Assembly (NCBI RefSeq): GCF_000024365.1
Contig: NC_013235.1
Location: 5,084,001 to 5,148,000 of the forward strand
Reading direction: 5' to 3'
DNA from: Nakamurella multipartita DSM 44233
Lineage (GTDB): Bacteria > Actinomycetota > Actinomycetes > Mycobacteriales > Nakamurellaceae
DNA length: 64,000 nucleotides
Positions 25,446-33,507 of this stretch are shown one piece after another (position 1 is the first letter of the stretch; every line of letters starts with the position of its first letter). Below the pieces are notes generated by a model. That model saw nothing but the letters and a program-made list of their open reading frames with translations. It was not told where the DNA came from and searched no databases. A program made the translations under genes and the position numbers.

Positions 25446-25811
25446 GATGCCGGACCCGGATGCCCGGCGCCGCCCCGCGGTGACGGTCGCGTGCGCGTCG
25501 CCGACGATCTCGGCGATGTCGTCCCAGTCCTGCTCGACGTCCAGGTACACCCCGATCCAGCCGCGACCGCCGACGTAGGGCGGGCGGAAGAAGCGCTCCG
25601 GGTCCGCTGCGATCCAGCGCTGCTGGGCGCCCTCGGGCGCGGCCGCCCAGAACGCGAACCGGTCGTCGTGATGATGGTCGGCCAGCGTCGCGAACTGGCG
25701 CGTGACGAACCAGGCCGGTTCGCCGTGGCTGAGCCGTTCGCTGGCCCCGGTCTGCGCCAGGCACAGCTCCCGCAGCCGTTGCCGGCACTCCGTCGCGGAA
25801 TACCGGACCAT
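25437..25811 (-). CDS. MmcQ/YjbR family protein
   Basis: A 124-residue protein with the YjbR double-wing fold pattern: GASERLSHGEPAWFV, FATLADHHHDDRFAFW, FFRPPYVGGRGWIGVYLD and IAEIVGDAHATV. These are small CyaY-like-fold proteins sometimes described as DNA-binding; no activity is established. ATG 25811 is selected because GGAG stands 8-9 nt upstream; ATG 25826 lacks one. It ends inside the last 9 bp of ligB on the opposite strand. Confidence 0.85.
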   Translation of the reverse strand: MVRYSATECRQRLRELCLAQTGASERLSHGEPAWFVTRQFATLADHHHDDRFAFWAAAPEGAQQRWIAADPERFFRPPYVGGRGWIGVYLDVEQDWDDIAEIVGDAHATVTAGRRRASGSGISG

Positions 25812-25951
25812 CGGCGAGCGCTCCATCTGCCGACGGTAGTCCGTGTTCGCCACTGCGGTATTCACGACCGGTGTTCGCCGACGACAGAACACGCATTCGC
25901 CCAACTGTGGCAACCTCATCCCGACCGCCCCATCACGCCGGAAGGACGTCG

Positions 25952-27655
25952 ATGACGTCAGCCTCCCCCGCCCCCGCGACCGGCCCCGCGTCCGGCCAAG
26001 CCCGCATCGGCATCCTCACGGTCGACGACGATCCCAGCGTCTCCCGCGCGGTCGCCCGCGATCTGCGCCGCCGCTACGGCAAGAACTACCGGATCATCCG
26101 GGCCGAGTCCGGCCAGCAGGCGCTGGACACCCTGCATGAGATGAAGCTGCGCGGCGACCAGGTGGCGCTGCTGCTGGCCGACCACCGGATGCCGCAGATG
26201 GACGGTATCCAGTTCCTGGAGCGGGCCATGGACATCTATCCCAAGGCTCGCCGGATCCTGCTCACCGCCTACGCCGACACCGAGGCCGCGATCACCGCGA
26301 TCAACGTCGTCGACCTGGACTACTACCTGCTCAAGCCGTGGGATCCGCCGGAGGAGAAGTTCTACCCGGTCATCGACAACGAGCTCGACCAGTGGAAACG
26401 CAGCGACCACACCCCCGTGGCCCAGACCAAGGTGGTGACCACCCGCTGGTCGGCCCGGTGCAGCGAGGTCAAGGACTTCCTGGCCCGCAACCAGGTCCCC
26501 TTCCGCTCCTACCTGTCCGACGACGCCGAGGGCGAGCGGCTGCTGGCCGCGGCCGGGGTCACCGCCGGCCAGCTGCCGGTGGTGATCACCGCGGACGGTC
26601 AGGTGCTCGTCGAGCCGAGCGATTCCGAGCTGGCCGGGCAGGTCGGGCTGACCACCGACCCGGCCGAGGACTTCTACGACCTGATCGTCGTCGGCGCCGG
26701 ACCGGCCGGCCTGGGCGCGGCCGTGTACGGGGCGTCCGAAGGCCTGCGCACGGTGTTGATCGAGCGGCTGGCCACCGGCGGGCAGGCCGGACAGAGCTCC
26801 CGGATCGAGAACTACCTGGGCTTTCCGGACGGGGTGTCCGGCGCCCAGCTGACCGAGCGGGCCCGCCGGCAGGCGCTCAAGTTCGGCGCCGAGATGATCA
26901 CCACCCGGGACGCCTGCGCGGTCGAGGTGAACGGCTCGGCCCGCACGGTCCGGTTCGCCGACGGCGGCAGCATCGACGCGCACACCGTGATCCTGGCGAC
27001 CGGGGTGTCCTGGCGGCGGCTGGAGGCGCCCGGCCTGGACGAGTTCACCGGCCGCGGCGTGTTCTACGGCTCCGCCCTGTCCGAGGCCCCGGCCAGCAAG
27101 GGGCAGGACGTCTACATCGTGGGCGGGGCGAACTCGGCCGGCCAGGCCGCGGTCTACTTCAGCCGGTACGCCCGCTCGGTGACCATGCTGGTGCGCGGGC
27201 CGTCGCTGGCCGCGTCCATGTCCTACTACCTGATCAAGCAGATCGAGGGCATCGAGAACATCACCGTGCGGCCCTGCACCGAGGTCGTCGCCGGGCACGG
27301 CACCGACCACCTGGAGGGCCTGACGCTGCGCGACAGCGCCACCGGCCAGGAGGAGCAGGTCGCCACCGGCCTGCTGTTCGTCTTCATCGGCGCGGCGCCG
27401 CGCACCGAATGGCTCGACGGGGTCGCGGTGCGCGACGCCCGCGGGTTCGTGCTGGCCGGCCCTGATCTGATGCTCGACGGCGAGCGGCCGGTCGGCTGGG
27501 AGCACGACCGCGACCCCTACCTGCTGGAGAGCAGCGTGCCCGGCGTGTTCGTCGCCGGCGACGTGCGGGCCAACTCGGTCAAGCGGGTCGCCTCGGCCGT
27601 CGGCGAGGGCGCCATGGCCGTCACCCTGGTCCACCGTTACCTGGAGACACGATGA
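25952..27655 (+). CDS. Response-regulator receiver fused to a thioredoxin-reductase-like flavoprotein
   Basis: A 567-residue fusion. Residues 18-145 are a receiver domain with acidic pocket D25-D27, phosphoacceptor Asp77 in LLLADHRMPQMDG, T105 and K128. Residues ~160-232 resemble a glutaredoxin-like segment with one cysteine (Cys170, TRWSARCSEV). From ~243 there is a two-nucleotide-binding flavoprotein: FAD motif VVGAGPAGLGAA, NAD(P) motif VGGANSAGQAA and C-terminal VFVAGDVRANSVKR. The CxxC redox centre of true thioredoxin reductases is absent; the place reads FYGSALSEAP. So this is unlikely to reduce a disulfide directly and may act as a redox-sensing or electron-transfer output. It is the first gene of an operon; its stop overlaps the kinase ATG by 4 nt. 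GAAGGA precedes ATG 25952. Confidence 0.92.
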   Translation: MTSASPAPATGPASGQARIGILTVDDDPSVSRAVARDLRRRYGKNYRIIRAESGQQALDTLHEMKLRGDQVALLLADHRMPQMDGIQFLERAMDIYPKARRILLTAYADTEAAITAINVVDLDYYLLKPWDPPEEKFYPVIDNELDQWKRSDHTPVAQTKVVTTRWSARCSEVKDFLARNQVPFRSYLSDDAEGERLLAAAGVTAGQLPVVITADGQVLVEPSDSELAGQVGLTTDPAEDFYDLIVVGAGPAGLGAAVYGASEGLRTVLIERLATGGQAGQSSRIENYLGFPDGVSGAQLTERARRQALKFGAEMITTRDACAVEVNGSARTVRFADGGSIDAHTVILATGVSWRRLEAPGLDEFTGRGVFYGSALSEAPASKGQDVYIVGGANSAGQAAVYFSRYARSVTMLVRGPSLAASMSYYLIKQIEGIENITVRPCTEVVAGHGTDHLEGLTLRDSATGQEEQVATGLLFVFIGAAPRTEWLDGVAVRDARGFVLAGPDLMLDGERPVGWEHDRDPYLLESSVPGVFVAGDVRANSVKRVASAVGEGAMAVTLVHRYLETR

Positions 27656-29133
27656 GCGAGCAGCTGATCCCCACCGAGCCGCAACGCTGCAGCCCCGACG
27701 AGCTGCGCACCCTGTTCCTGTTCGAGAAGCTCACCGACGAGCAGCTGGACTGGCTGTGCACCAACGGCTGGGTCAAGCTCTTCGAGCCGGGCCCGGTGTA
27801 CGCCGAGGGTGATCCGGCGACCTGCTTCTATGTGCTGATCGAGGGCACCATCGCGCTGTCCCGGCGGGTCGGCCCGGACGACGTGGAGACCACTCGCACC
27901 TCCCAGCCCGGCGTCTACGCCGGCGCCTGGCGTTCCTACCTGGGCGAACGGGCGCCGGAGACCTACAACAACACGATGCGGGCGGTGGCGCCGTCCCGGT
28001 TCTTCGTGCTCGACGCCCCGCTGTTCGCCCAGGCGATGCGGGAGTGGTTCCCGATGGCCGTGCACATGCTGGAGGGCCTGTTCTACGGCATCAAGAGCAC
28101 CAACGACGCGGTCAACCAGCGGGAGCGCCTGCTCGCGCTGGGCTCGCTGTCGGCCGGCCTGACCCACGAACTGAACAACCCCGCGTCGGCGGCCGTGCGA
28201 GCCACCGCGGCGCTGCGGGAACGGGTCGCCGGCATGCGGCACAAGCTGGCCATCATCTCCACCGGCAAGTACGCCATCAACCTCGAGCCGCTGGTCGCCC
28301 TGCAGGAGGAGGCGGCCGCGCTGGTCGCCAAGGCCCCCACGCTGTCCCCGATCGAGGTCGGCGACGCCGAGGACGAGATCGGCGAGTGGCTCGACGAGCG
28401 GGAGATCCCCTATGCCTGGGACATCGCGCCGACGTTCGTGCAGGCCGGCATCGACGTCGGCTGGCTGGAGAAGGTCAGCGCCACGGTGCCCGAGGGCACC
28501 CTGGACGGCGCCCTGAAGTGGCTGTACTACACGGTCGAGACCGAGCTGTTGATGAATGAGATCCACGACGCCACCACCCGGATCTCCACCCTGGTCGGCG
28601 CGGCCAAGCAGTACTCGCAACTGGACCGGGCCCCGTTCCAGACGGTCGATGTGCACGAGCTGCTGGACAGCACCCTGACCATGCTCAGCGCCAAGCTGGC
28701 CGGGCTGCAGGTGGTCAAGGAGTACGACCGCAGCGTGCCCGCGATCCCGGCCTACCCGGCCGAGCTGAACCAGGTGTGGACCAATCTGATCGACAACGCG
28801 CGGGACGCCATGGGCGGGCAGGGCACGCTGACCGTGCGTACCTCCTCCGACGGTGAGTGCCTGACGGTGGAGATCGGCGACACCGGACCCGGCATCCCAC
28901 CGGAGATCCAGGGCCGGATCTTCGAGCAGTTCTTCACCACCAAGCCGGTCGGCGAGGGCACCGGACTTGGCCTGGACATCTCCTGGCGGATCGTGGTCAA
29001 CAAGCATCACGGGGACCTGACCGTGCTCTCGGTGCCCGGAGACACCCGGTTCCGGGTCCGGCTGCCGCTGACCGGGCCGCAGGACAGCGCGACCGCGCTG
29101 GCCGGCGCGGCCGACGAGCCGACCGATTCGTGA
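27652..29133 (+). CDS. Histidine kinase with N-terminal cyclic-nucleotide-binding-type domain
   Basis: A 493-residue soluble kinase. About residues 15-130 form a CRP/cNMP-binding-type beta-barrel (LFEKLTDEQLDWLCTNG, VYAEGDPATCFYVLIEGTIA). The dimerisation helix has His172 in GLTHELNNPASAA, the H-box. A long helical insert of ~200 residues follows, then the ATPase domain: N-box WTNLIDNARDAMGG, DTGPGIPPEIQGRIFEQF and GEGTGLGLDISWRIV. With no membrane segment it must sense a cytosolic signal. It overlaps the receiver-flavoprotein gene by ATGA, making that protein the obvious phosphorylation target. The ligand of the barrel (nucleotide or otherwise) is not predictable. The next gene starts inside its stop (GTGA). 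Confidence 0.92.
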   Translation: MSEQLIPTEPQRCSPDELRTLFLFEKLTDEQLDWLCTNGWVKLFEPGPVYAEGDPATCFYVLIEGTIALSRRVGPDDVETTRTSQPGVYAGAWRSYLGERAPETYNNTMRAVAPSRFFVLDAPLFAQAMREWFPMAVHMLEGLFYGIKSTNDAVNQRERLLALGSLSAGLTHELNNPASAAVRATAALRERVAGMRHKLAIISTGKYAINLEPLVALQEEAAALVAKAPTLSPIEVGDAEDEIGEWLDEREIPYAWDIAPTFVQAGIDVGWLEKVSATVPEGTLDGALKWLYYTVETELLMNEIHDATTRISTLVGAAKQYSQLDRAPFQTVDVHELLDSTLTMLSAKLAGLQVVKEYDRSVPAIPAYPAELNQVWTNLIDNARDAMGGQGTLTVRTSSDGECLTVEIGDTGPGIPPEIQGRIFEQFFTTKPVGEGTGLGLDISWRIVVNKHHGDLTVLSVPGDTRFRVRLPLTGPQDSATALAGAADEPTDS

Positions 29134-30314
29134 CCGACGTCCTGATCGCCGGCGCCGGCATCGTCGGGCTGGCCACCGCCTACGAACTGTCCCGGCGCGG
29201 GCACTCGGTCACCGCGCTGGACAAGGAACCCGAGGTCGCGGCCCACCAGACCGGTCACAACTCGGGCGTCATCCACTCCGGCCTGTACTACGCCCCAGGC
29301 AGCCTCAAGGCCACCCTGGGGGTGCGCGGGGCCGAGTCGATGCGCGACTTCGCCCAGGAGCACGGGGTGGCCGTCGACATCTGCGGCAAGCTCGTCGTGG
29401 CCACCACCCAGGCCCAGGTGCCGGCCCTACTGCGGCTACTGGACCGGGGCCGGGCCAACGGGGTGCCGGTGCGGCTCATCTCGCCCGAGGAGGCCCGCGA
29501 GTTCGAGCCGCATGTGGCCTGCGTGGCCGCGCTGCGGGTGGACACGACCGGCATCGTCGACTTCCGCGGGGTCTGCGCCGCCTTGGCCCGGCTGATCGGC
29601 CAGAACGGCGGCCAGGTCCGGCTGGGCACCGAGATCGTCGGCATCGACGGGCGTTTCGACGGGGTGACGGTGACCACCACGGCCGGGGAGTTCACCGCGG
29701 CGCAGTTCGTCAATTGCGCCGGGCTGCACTCGGACCGGCTGGCCCGGCTGGCCGGGCTCGACCCGGCGGTGCGGATCATCCCGTTCCGCGGGGAGTACTT
29801 CGAGCTCGCCGCCGCGCAGGAGTACCTGGTCACGGGGCTGATCTACCCGGTGCCGGACCCGACGTTGCCGTTCCTGGGGGTGCATCTGACCCGGATGATC
29901 GCCGGTGGCGTGCACGCCGGGCCGAACGCCGTGCTGGCCCTGGCCCGGGAGGGGTACACCTGGGGCGCGGTGGACCGCCACGACGTCAGCGACAGCCTGG
30001 CCTGGCCGGGGCTGTGGCGGCTCGGCCGGCGGTACTGGCGCACCGGCATCAGCGAGGTGGCGCGCTCGGTCTCGGACAAACGGTTCCTGGCCAGCCTGCG
30101 CGAGCTGGTGCCGGAGCTGCCCGACGGCTGCCTGCGACCCTCGCACGCCGGGGTGCGGGCCCAGGCGCTGCACCGCGACGGCCGGCTGGTCGACGACTTC
30201 TACTACGAGCGCGGCATCCGCCAGGTGCATGTGCTCAACGCCCCGTCCCCGGCGGCCACCGCGTCGCTGGAGATCGGCCGGCGGATCGCCGACGAGGTCG
30301 AGGCGCCGTGGTGA
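29130..30314 (+). CDS. lhgO: L-2-hydroxyglutarate oxidase
   Basis: A 394-residue flavoprotein of the DAO family. DVLIAGAGIVGLATAYELSR is the FAD motif; HQTGHNSGVIHSGLYYAPGS is the diagnostic LhgO segment, and PFRGEYFEL and LPFLGVHLTRMIAGGVHAGP are also typical. It oxidises L-2-hydroxyglutarate to 2-oxoglutarate, passing electrons to the membrane quinone pool or O2. GTG 29130 overlaps the kinase stop (GTGA). Its coupling to a receiver-flavoprotein and a kinase is unusual and may mean that this metabolite repair is redox-controlled, or only that the genes share a promoter. Confidence 0.92.
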   Translation: MTDVLIAGAGIVGLATAYELSRRGHSVTALDKEPEVAAHQTGHNSGVIHSGLYYAPGSLKATLGVRGAESMRDFAQEHGVAVDICGKLVVATTQAQVPALLRLLDRGRANGVPVRLISPEEAREFEPHVACVAALRVDTTGIVDFRGVCAALARLIGQNGGQVRLGTEIVGIDGRFDGVTVTTTAGEFTAAQFVNCAGLHSDRLARLAGLDPAVRIIPFRGEYFELAAAQEYLVTGLIYPVPDPTLPFLGVHLTRMIAGGVHAGPNAVLALAREGYTWGAVDRHDVSDSLAWPGLWRLGRRYWRTGISEVARSVSDKRFLASLRELVPELPDGCLRPSHAGVRAQALHRDGRLVDDFYYERGIRQVHVLNAPSPAATASLEIGRRIADEVEAPW

Positions 30315-30340
30315 CCCCGACCCGCACCTGGACCCACCCC

Positions 30341-30385
30341 AACCGGACACACCCCGACCGGACACACCCTGACCGGACACCCCCA
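30341..30385. repeat. Three tandem 15-bp repeats (GACCGGACACACCCC)
   Basis: Units begin at 30341, 30356 and 30371, with degenerate flanking units, in the gap after the lhgO stop. The C-rich strand is the coding strand of the operon. It lies just upstream of the 29-bp palindrome. Unknown role. Confidence 0.7.
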
Positions 30386-30408
30386 GCCGGACCCACACCC
30401 CGGCCGGA

Positions 30409-30469
30409 GTTGATCATGGGAAGGATGCCGTTCTGACGGTGTCAGAACGGCATCCTTCCCATGATCAAC
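30409..30469. repeat. Perfect 29-bp inverted repeat with 3-nt loop
   Basis: Left arm 30409-30437 begins GTTGATCATGGGAAGG; loop GGT; right arm 30441-30469 is its exact reverse complement ending CCTTCCCATGATCAAC. All 29 pairs are Watson-Crick. It lies between lhgO and the zinc-finger gene and ends 27 bp before that gene's ATG. It may be an attenuator, a terminator for the upstream operon, or a dispersed palindromic element. There is no T-tract on either side. Confidence 0.9.
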
Positions 30470-30496
30470 AGCACACGAGAGAGGCAGGACAGCGTC

Positions 30497-30844
30497 ATGA
30501 GCCAGATCGCCGGCATCGACCCGACGGCCACCCCCAGCGGCAACGGCTGCGCCGAATGTCTGGACAACGGGGGCTGGTGGTTCCACCTGCGCCGCTGCGC
30601 CCAATGCGGGCACATCGGCTGCTGCGACAGCTCGCCCGCGCAGCACGCCAGCGCGCATTCCCGCACGTCCGGGCACCCGCTGATCCAGAGCTTCGAACCC
30701 GGCGAGGACTGGTTCTGGAGCTACCCGGACGAGCAGTTCTACCAGGGCCCGACGCTGGCCCCGCCGCACCACCGCCCGCCGAACCAGCCGGTGCCCGGGC
30801 CCGCCGAACACGTGCCGGCCAACTGGCGCAGCCAGCTGCACTGA
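30497..30844 (+). CDS. UBP-type zinc-finger protein
   Basis: A 115-residue protein that is nearly all one ubiquitin-protease-type zinc finger. Ligand candidates are Cys18 and Cys21 (NGCAECLDNG), Cys34 and Cys37 (RRCAQCGHIGCC), Cys42 and His50, His54, His60. PGEDWFWSYPDEQFY after the finger is typical of bacterial members. In eukaryotes the domain binds free ubiquitin C-termini; the bacterial role is unknown. It follows the signalling operon across the palindrome. ATG 30497 is used; an earlier ATG at 30461 lies inside the palindrome and lacks a ribosome-binding site. Confidence 0.9.
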   Translation: MSQIAGIDPTATPSGNGCAECLDNGGWWFHLRRCAQCGHIGCCDSSPAQHASAHSRTSGHPLIQSFEPGEDWFWSYPDEQFYQGPTLAPPHHRPPNQPVPGPAEHVPANWRSQLH

Positions 30845-30952
30845 CCGGGCAGGCCACCCCGTCGGTTGCCCGGGCCGACCGGCCGGGCATAGCCTGCGAG
30901 TCCGTCCGGTCGCCATTCGGGCGTGCCGGTGGGAACCGAAGGGGGTCCCGTC

Positions 30953-31225
30953 ATGGGTCTTGATGATTTGGTGAACCAGGCCAAGAACCTGCTCGGGCAG
31001 AGCGAGGACAAGGCGCAGAACGCAGCCGACGCCGCCGCTGCGGGCGACAACAAGGCCGCCGCCGCCGATGCCGGTGCGGCCGCCGGTCTGATCGACAAGG
31101 CCAAGGAGCTGCTCACCGACGAGCGGATCGATCAGGTCGCCGGCGCGATCAAGGGCAAGACGCCCGACAACATCGACACGGTCGTCGATCAGGTCGCGGA
31201 GAAGGCCAAGCAGTTCAACGACTGA
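30953..31225 (+). CDS. MT0933-type antitoxin-like small protein
   Basis: A 90-residue, charged, alanine-rich helical protein: MGLDDLVNQAKNLLGQSEDK at the start and TDERIDQVAGAIKG, VVDQVAEKAKQFND at the end. This pattern matches the actinobacterial MT0933/Rv0909-like family, annotated as the antitoxin of a type II toxin-antitoxin pair. No toxin gene is adjacent here, so an antitoxin role is doubtful; many members are orphans. GAAGGGGG precedes ATG 30953. A hairpin follows at 31231-31271. Confidence 0.8.
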   Translation: MGLDDLVNQAKNLLGQSEDKAQNAADAAAAGDNKAAAADAGAAAGLIDKAKELLTDERIDQVAGAIKGKTPDNIDTVVDQVAEKAKQFND

Positions 31226-31230
31226 CGTAT

Positions 31231-31271
31231 CGACCCGGCTTCGGCTCCGATCGGGGTCGAAGCCGGGGTCG
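31231..31271. terminator. Hairpin between convergent genes
   Basis: CGACCCGGCTTCG pairs with CGAAGCCGGGGTCG, leaving one bulged base, around a 14-nt loop. It sits between the MT0933-like gene and the convergent exporter gene and may work in both directions. Confidence 0.7.
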
Positions 31272-31279
31272 GGCCGGCG

Positions 31280-32548
31280 TCAGCGGGCGAAGGCCCAGCG
31301 GCGGTCGGTGAGCATCCGGGCCAGCGCCAGTCCGATCGGCAATGCCATCGTGACCAGCGCGGCCTGCGCGAATGTGCCGACCGCCGCAGCCGCGTCACCC
31401 TGCGAGACCGCGTAGACCCCGCGGTAGAGCAGCACGCCGGGCACCATCACCAGCACCGCCGGGACCGACAGGGTGATCCGGGGCACCCGCAGCATCGGAC
31501 CGGCCGCCGCGGTGAGCAGCCCGACCAGCAGCGCCGCCAGGGCGGCCGCCGCCTGCGGCGGCACCTCCAGCCGCACCAGCTCCAGGCGCAGCACGTTGGC
31601 GACCATGCCGATCAGCCCGGCGGCCAGGGCCATCCGCCAGGTGCCGTTGAACATCAGCGCGAACCCGGCGACGCCGGCGAAGCTGGCCGCCGCCTGCAGC
31701 GGGATCAGCACGGGCAGGCTCAGCACCGGGCCCGGCAGGGTGGCCGGGGTCAGGTCGAACGCGATCGCCACCGCCCAGACGGCCAGCGCCGCGGACAGGG
31801 CGATGAGCACCGCGTAGGTCAACCGGGCCACCCCGGCGGACAGGTCGAGCCGGGCCAGGTCCAGCCCGGCGGTCACCAACGGGAAGCCCGGAATCAGGAA
31901 CAGCACCGCGGCGACGTAGCCGGCCTGGTGGGCGGCCACCGGTTCGTCGATCAACCGCAGCGATTCGACGAAGCCCAGGAAGACGAAGCAGGCGGCCGCC
32001 GCGGCGACGATCGTGGCGCCGAAATGGTTGAAGTGCCGGCCCAGCAGCAGGCGGCGGACCAGCTGGCCGGCCCAGCCACCGAGCAAAGCCCCGGCCACCT
32101 CGTACGGTCCCCCGCCGATCAGGAAGCAGAACGCGGCGCAGGCCAGGCCGGCCCAGAGCCCGCCCAGCAGCACCCCGAGCCGGGGCGGCTGGCCCTCGAT
32201 CCGGTCCAGCGCGTCGGCCACCACGTCGACCGGCACCGGCCGTGGGCGGCGTTCGACCTCGACGGAGAGCGCCTCCAGCGCGGCCAGCCGGGAGGCGTTG
32301 ACGCCGACCGTGGCCACCTCGGCGACCTCGGTGCGGAAGCTGCGACCCCGGTGCGAGGTCGAGGTGATCTCGGTCAGCGTGACCTGCGCGTGGTGCCGGT
32401 CGATCCCGAGCGCGGCGGCGATCCGAGCCATCGTCTCCTTCACCCGGTAGCTGCCGGTGCCCGCGGACAAGGAGAGCAGCCCGGCGCGCAACACCACCCC
32501 GGACTGCCGGATCAGCAGGAGTTCGTCGTCATCGGGCTGCGTGGGCAC
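31280..32548 (-). CDS. Threonine/serine exporter family protein (ThrE type)
   Basis: A 422-residue protein with a GTG start. Residues 1-125 form a cytosolic N-terminal region (VVLRAGLLSLSAGTGSYRVK, QVTLTEITSTSHRG), followed by about ten membrane helices in two blocks. This is the DUF1212/ThrE arrangement of Corynebacterium glutamicum ThrE, which exports threonine and serine by proton-motive force. The VRETM-like VKETMARIAAALGI run belongs to the conserved N-terminal domain. The substrate is inferred. It is 22 bp downstream of the methyltransferase gene on the same strand in reverse order (methyltransferase to the right), so both could share no transcript end. Confidence 0.85.
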   Translation of the reverse strand: MPTQPDDDELLLIRQSGVVLRAGLLSLSAGTGSYRVKETMARIAAALGIDRHHAQVTLTEITSTSHRGRSFRTEVAEVATVGVNASRLAALEALSVEVERRPRPVPVDVVADALDRIEGQPPRLGVLLGGLWAGLACAAFCFLIGGGPYEVAGALLGGWAGQLVRRLLLGRHFNHFGATIVAAAAACFVFLGFVESLRLIDEPVAAHQAGYVAAVLFLIPGFPLVTAGLDLARLDLSAGVARLTYAVLIALSAALAVWAVAIAFDLTPATLPGPVLSLPVLIPLQAAASFAGVAGFALMFNGTWRMALAAGLIGMVANVLRLELVRLEVPPQAAAALAALLVGLLTAAAGPMLRVPRITLSVPAVLVMVPGVLLYRGVYAVSQGDAAAAVGTFAQAALVTMALPIGLALARMLTDRRWAFAR

Positions 32549-32570
32549 CTCGTGATCATTGCCGACCGGC

Positions 32571-33386
32571 TCAGCGGCGGCGGAAGACCAACCGGTGATG
32601 CTGCAGCAGCCCCCGCTGCAGGACGTCCTGCAGCGCGTGCCCGCCCACCAGCATCTGCGACCACCGGTGGTGGGGCGCCGCCCGGCGCAGCAACGGCTGG
32701 CCCGCCGCGATCAGCCGGTCCCGGGGCCGGCCCAGGTTCTGGTAGCCGGACAGGTCGGTGTCCTCGACCAGGTCGAATTCGGCCCGATCGGCCAGCCGGA
32801 TCAGCGCCGATCCGGTCAGCAGGCTGTCGTAGTGCCAGCTGCGGCGCACGGTCTGCACGCTCGGCTCGTCCGCGTCGGCTCCTTCGGCCAGCAGGTCGTC
32901 GATGATGACCAGCCGGCCACCCGGCGCCAGCACCGCGGCCGCCTGGCTCAGGTAGCGATCGGCGGCGGGCGCATGGATGAACGCCTCGATCGAGTAGGCC
33001 AGCCCGAACGTCCCGAGATCGGCCGGCAGGTCGCAGAAGTCGGCCTCGACGAAGCGCAGCCGGGCGGCGTCCGCGGACCGGGCCGCGATCCGGCGGGCGA
33101 TCCGCACCTGACGGCCGCTGATCGTCACCCCGACGAGGTCGGCCCGGCTGCGCGCGCCCAGGTACCGCATCGCCGCGCCCACCCCGCAGCCCAGGTCGAG
33201 CACCCGGCCGCCGTCCCGGACGCCCACGGCATCGAGCTGCTCATCGACCAGCCGGTGCGCGAAGTCCAACGCCTGGGCCCGCCCGCGAACGCCGGGGCCG
33301 TGCAGCTCGCGGTGGATGGCCTGGCCGCTGCCGACCAGCAGGAACTGCCAGGTGTTGGCCTCGTAGAACTCGCGGACGCGGCTCAC
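32571..33386 (-). CDS. SAM-dependent class I methyltransferase
   Basis: A 271-residue methyltransferase. Motif I is VLDLGCGVGAAMRYLG and motif II-like RFVEADFCDLP; YSIEAFIHAP and LAPGGRLVIIDD correspond to later Rossmann strands. MSRVREFYEANTWQFLLVG at the N-terminus resembles small-molecule or lipid-type methyltransferases (cyclopropane-synthase-like or polyketide O/C-methyltransferases). Start GTG 33386 is preceded by GGGAG. It lies just upstream of the exporter gene (22 bp) and the two are probably co-transcribed. Substrate unknown. Confidence 0.85.
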   Translation of the reverse strand: MSRVREFYEANTWQFLLVGSGQAIHRELHGPGVRGRAQALDFAHRLVDEQLDAVGVRDGGRVLDLGCGVGAAMRYLGARSRADLVGVTISGRQVRIARRIAARSADAARLRFVEADFCDLPADLGTFGLAYSIEAFIHAPAADRYLSQAAAVLAPGGRLVIIDDLLAEGADADEPSVQTVRRSWHYDSLLTGSALIRLADRAEFDLVEDTDLSGYQNLGRPRDRLIAAGQPLLRRAAPHHRWSQMLVGGHALQDVLQRGLLQHHRLVFRRR

Positions 33387-33507
33387 ACGGGCTCCCGGGG
33401 GGTCGATCGCGGTGGCCCCGGCCGGAATCCGCCGAGGCTGGACGGCCCACCGTAACCGGGGCCGGCGGGCCTACCCTGGATGCACCGGCCGAGATGGGGC
33501 GATCACC

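Noticed and set aside
25952-27655. Functional thioredoxin reductase
   Set aside because: The CxxC redox pair is missing from the expected place, so only the fold is retained.
30953-31225. Complete toxin-antitoxin operon
   Set aside because: No toxin-like gene flanks the MT0933-type gene on either side.
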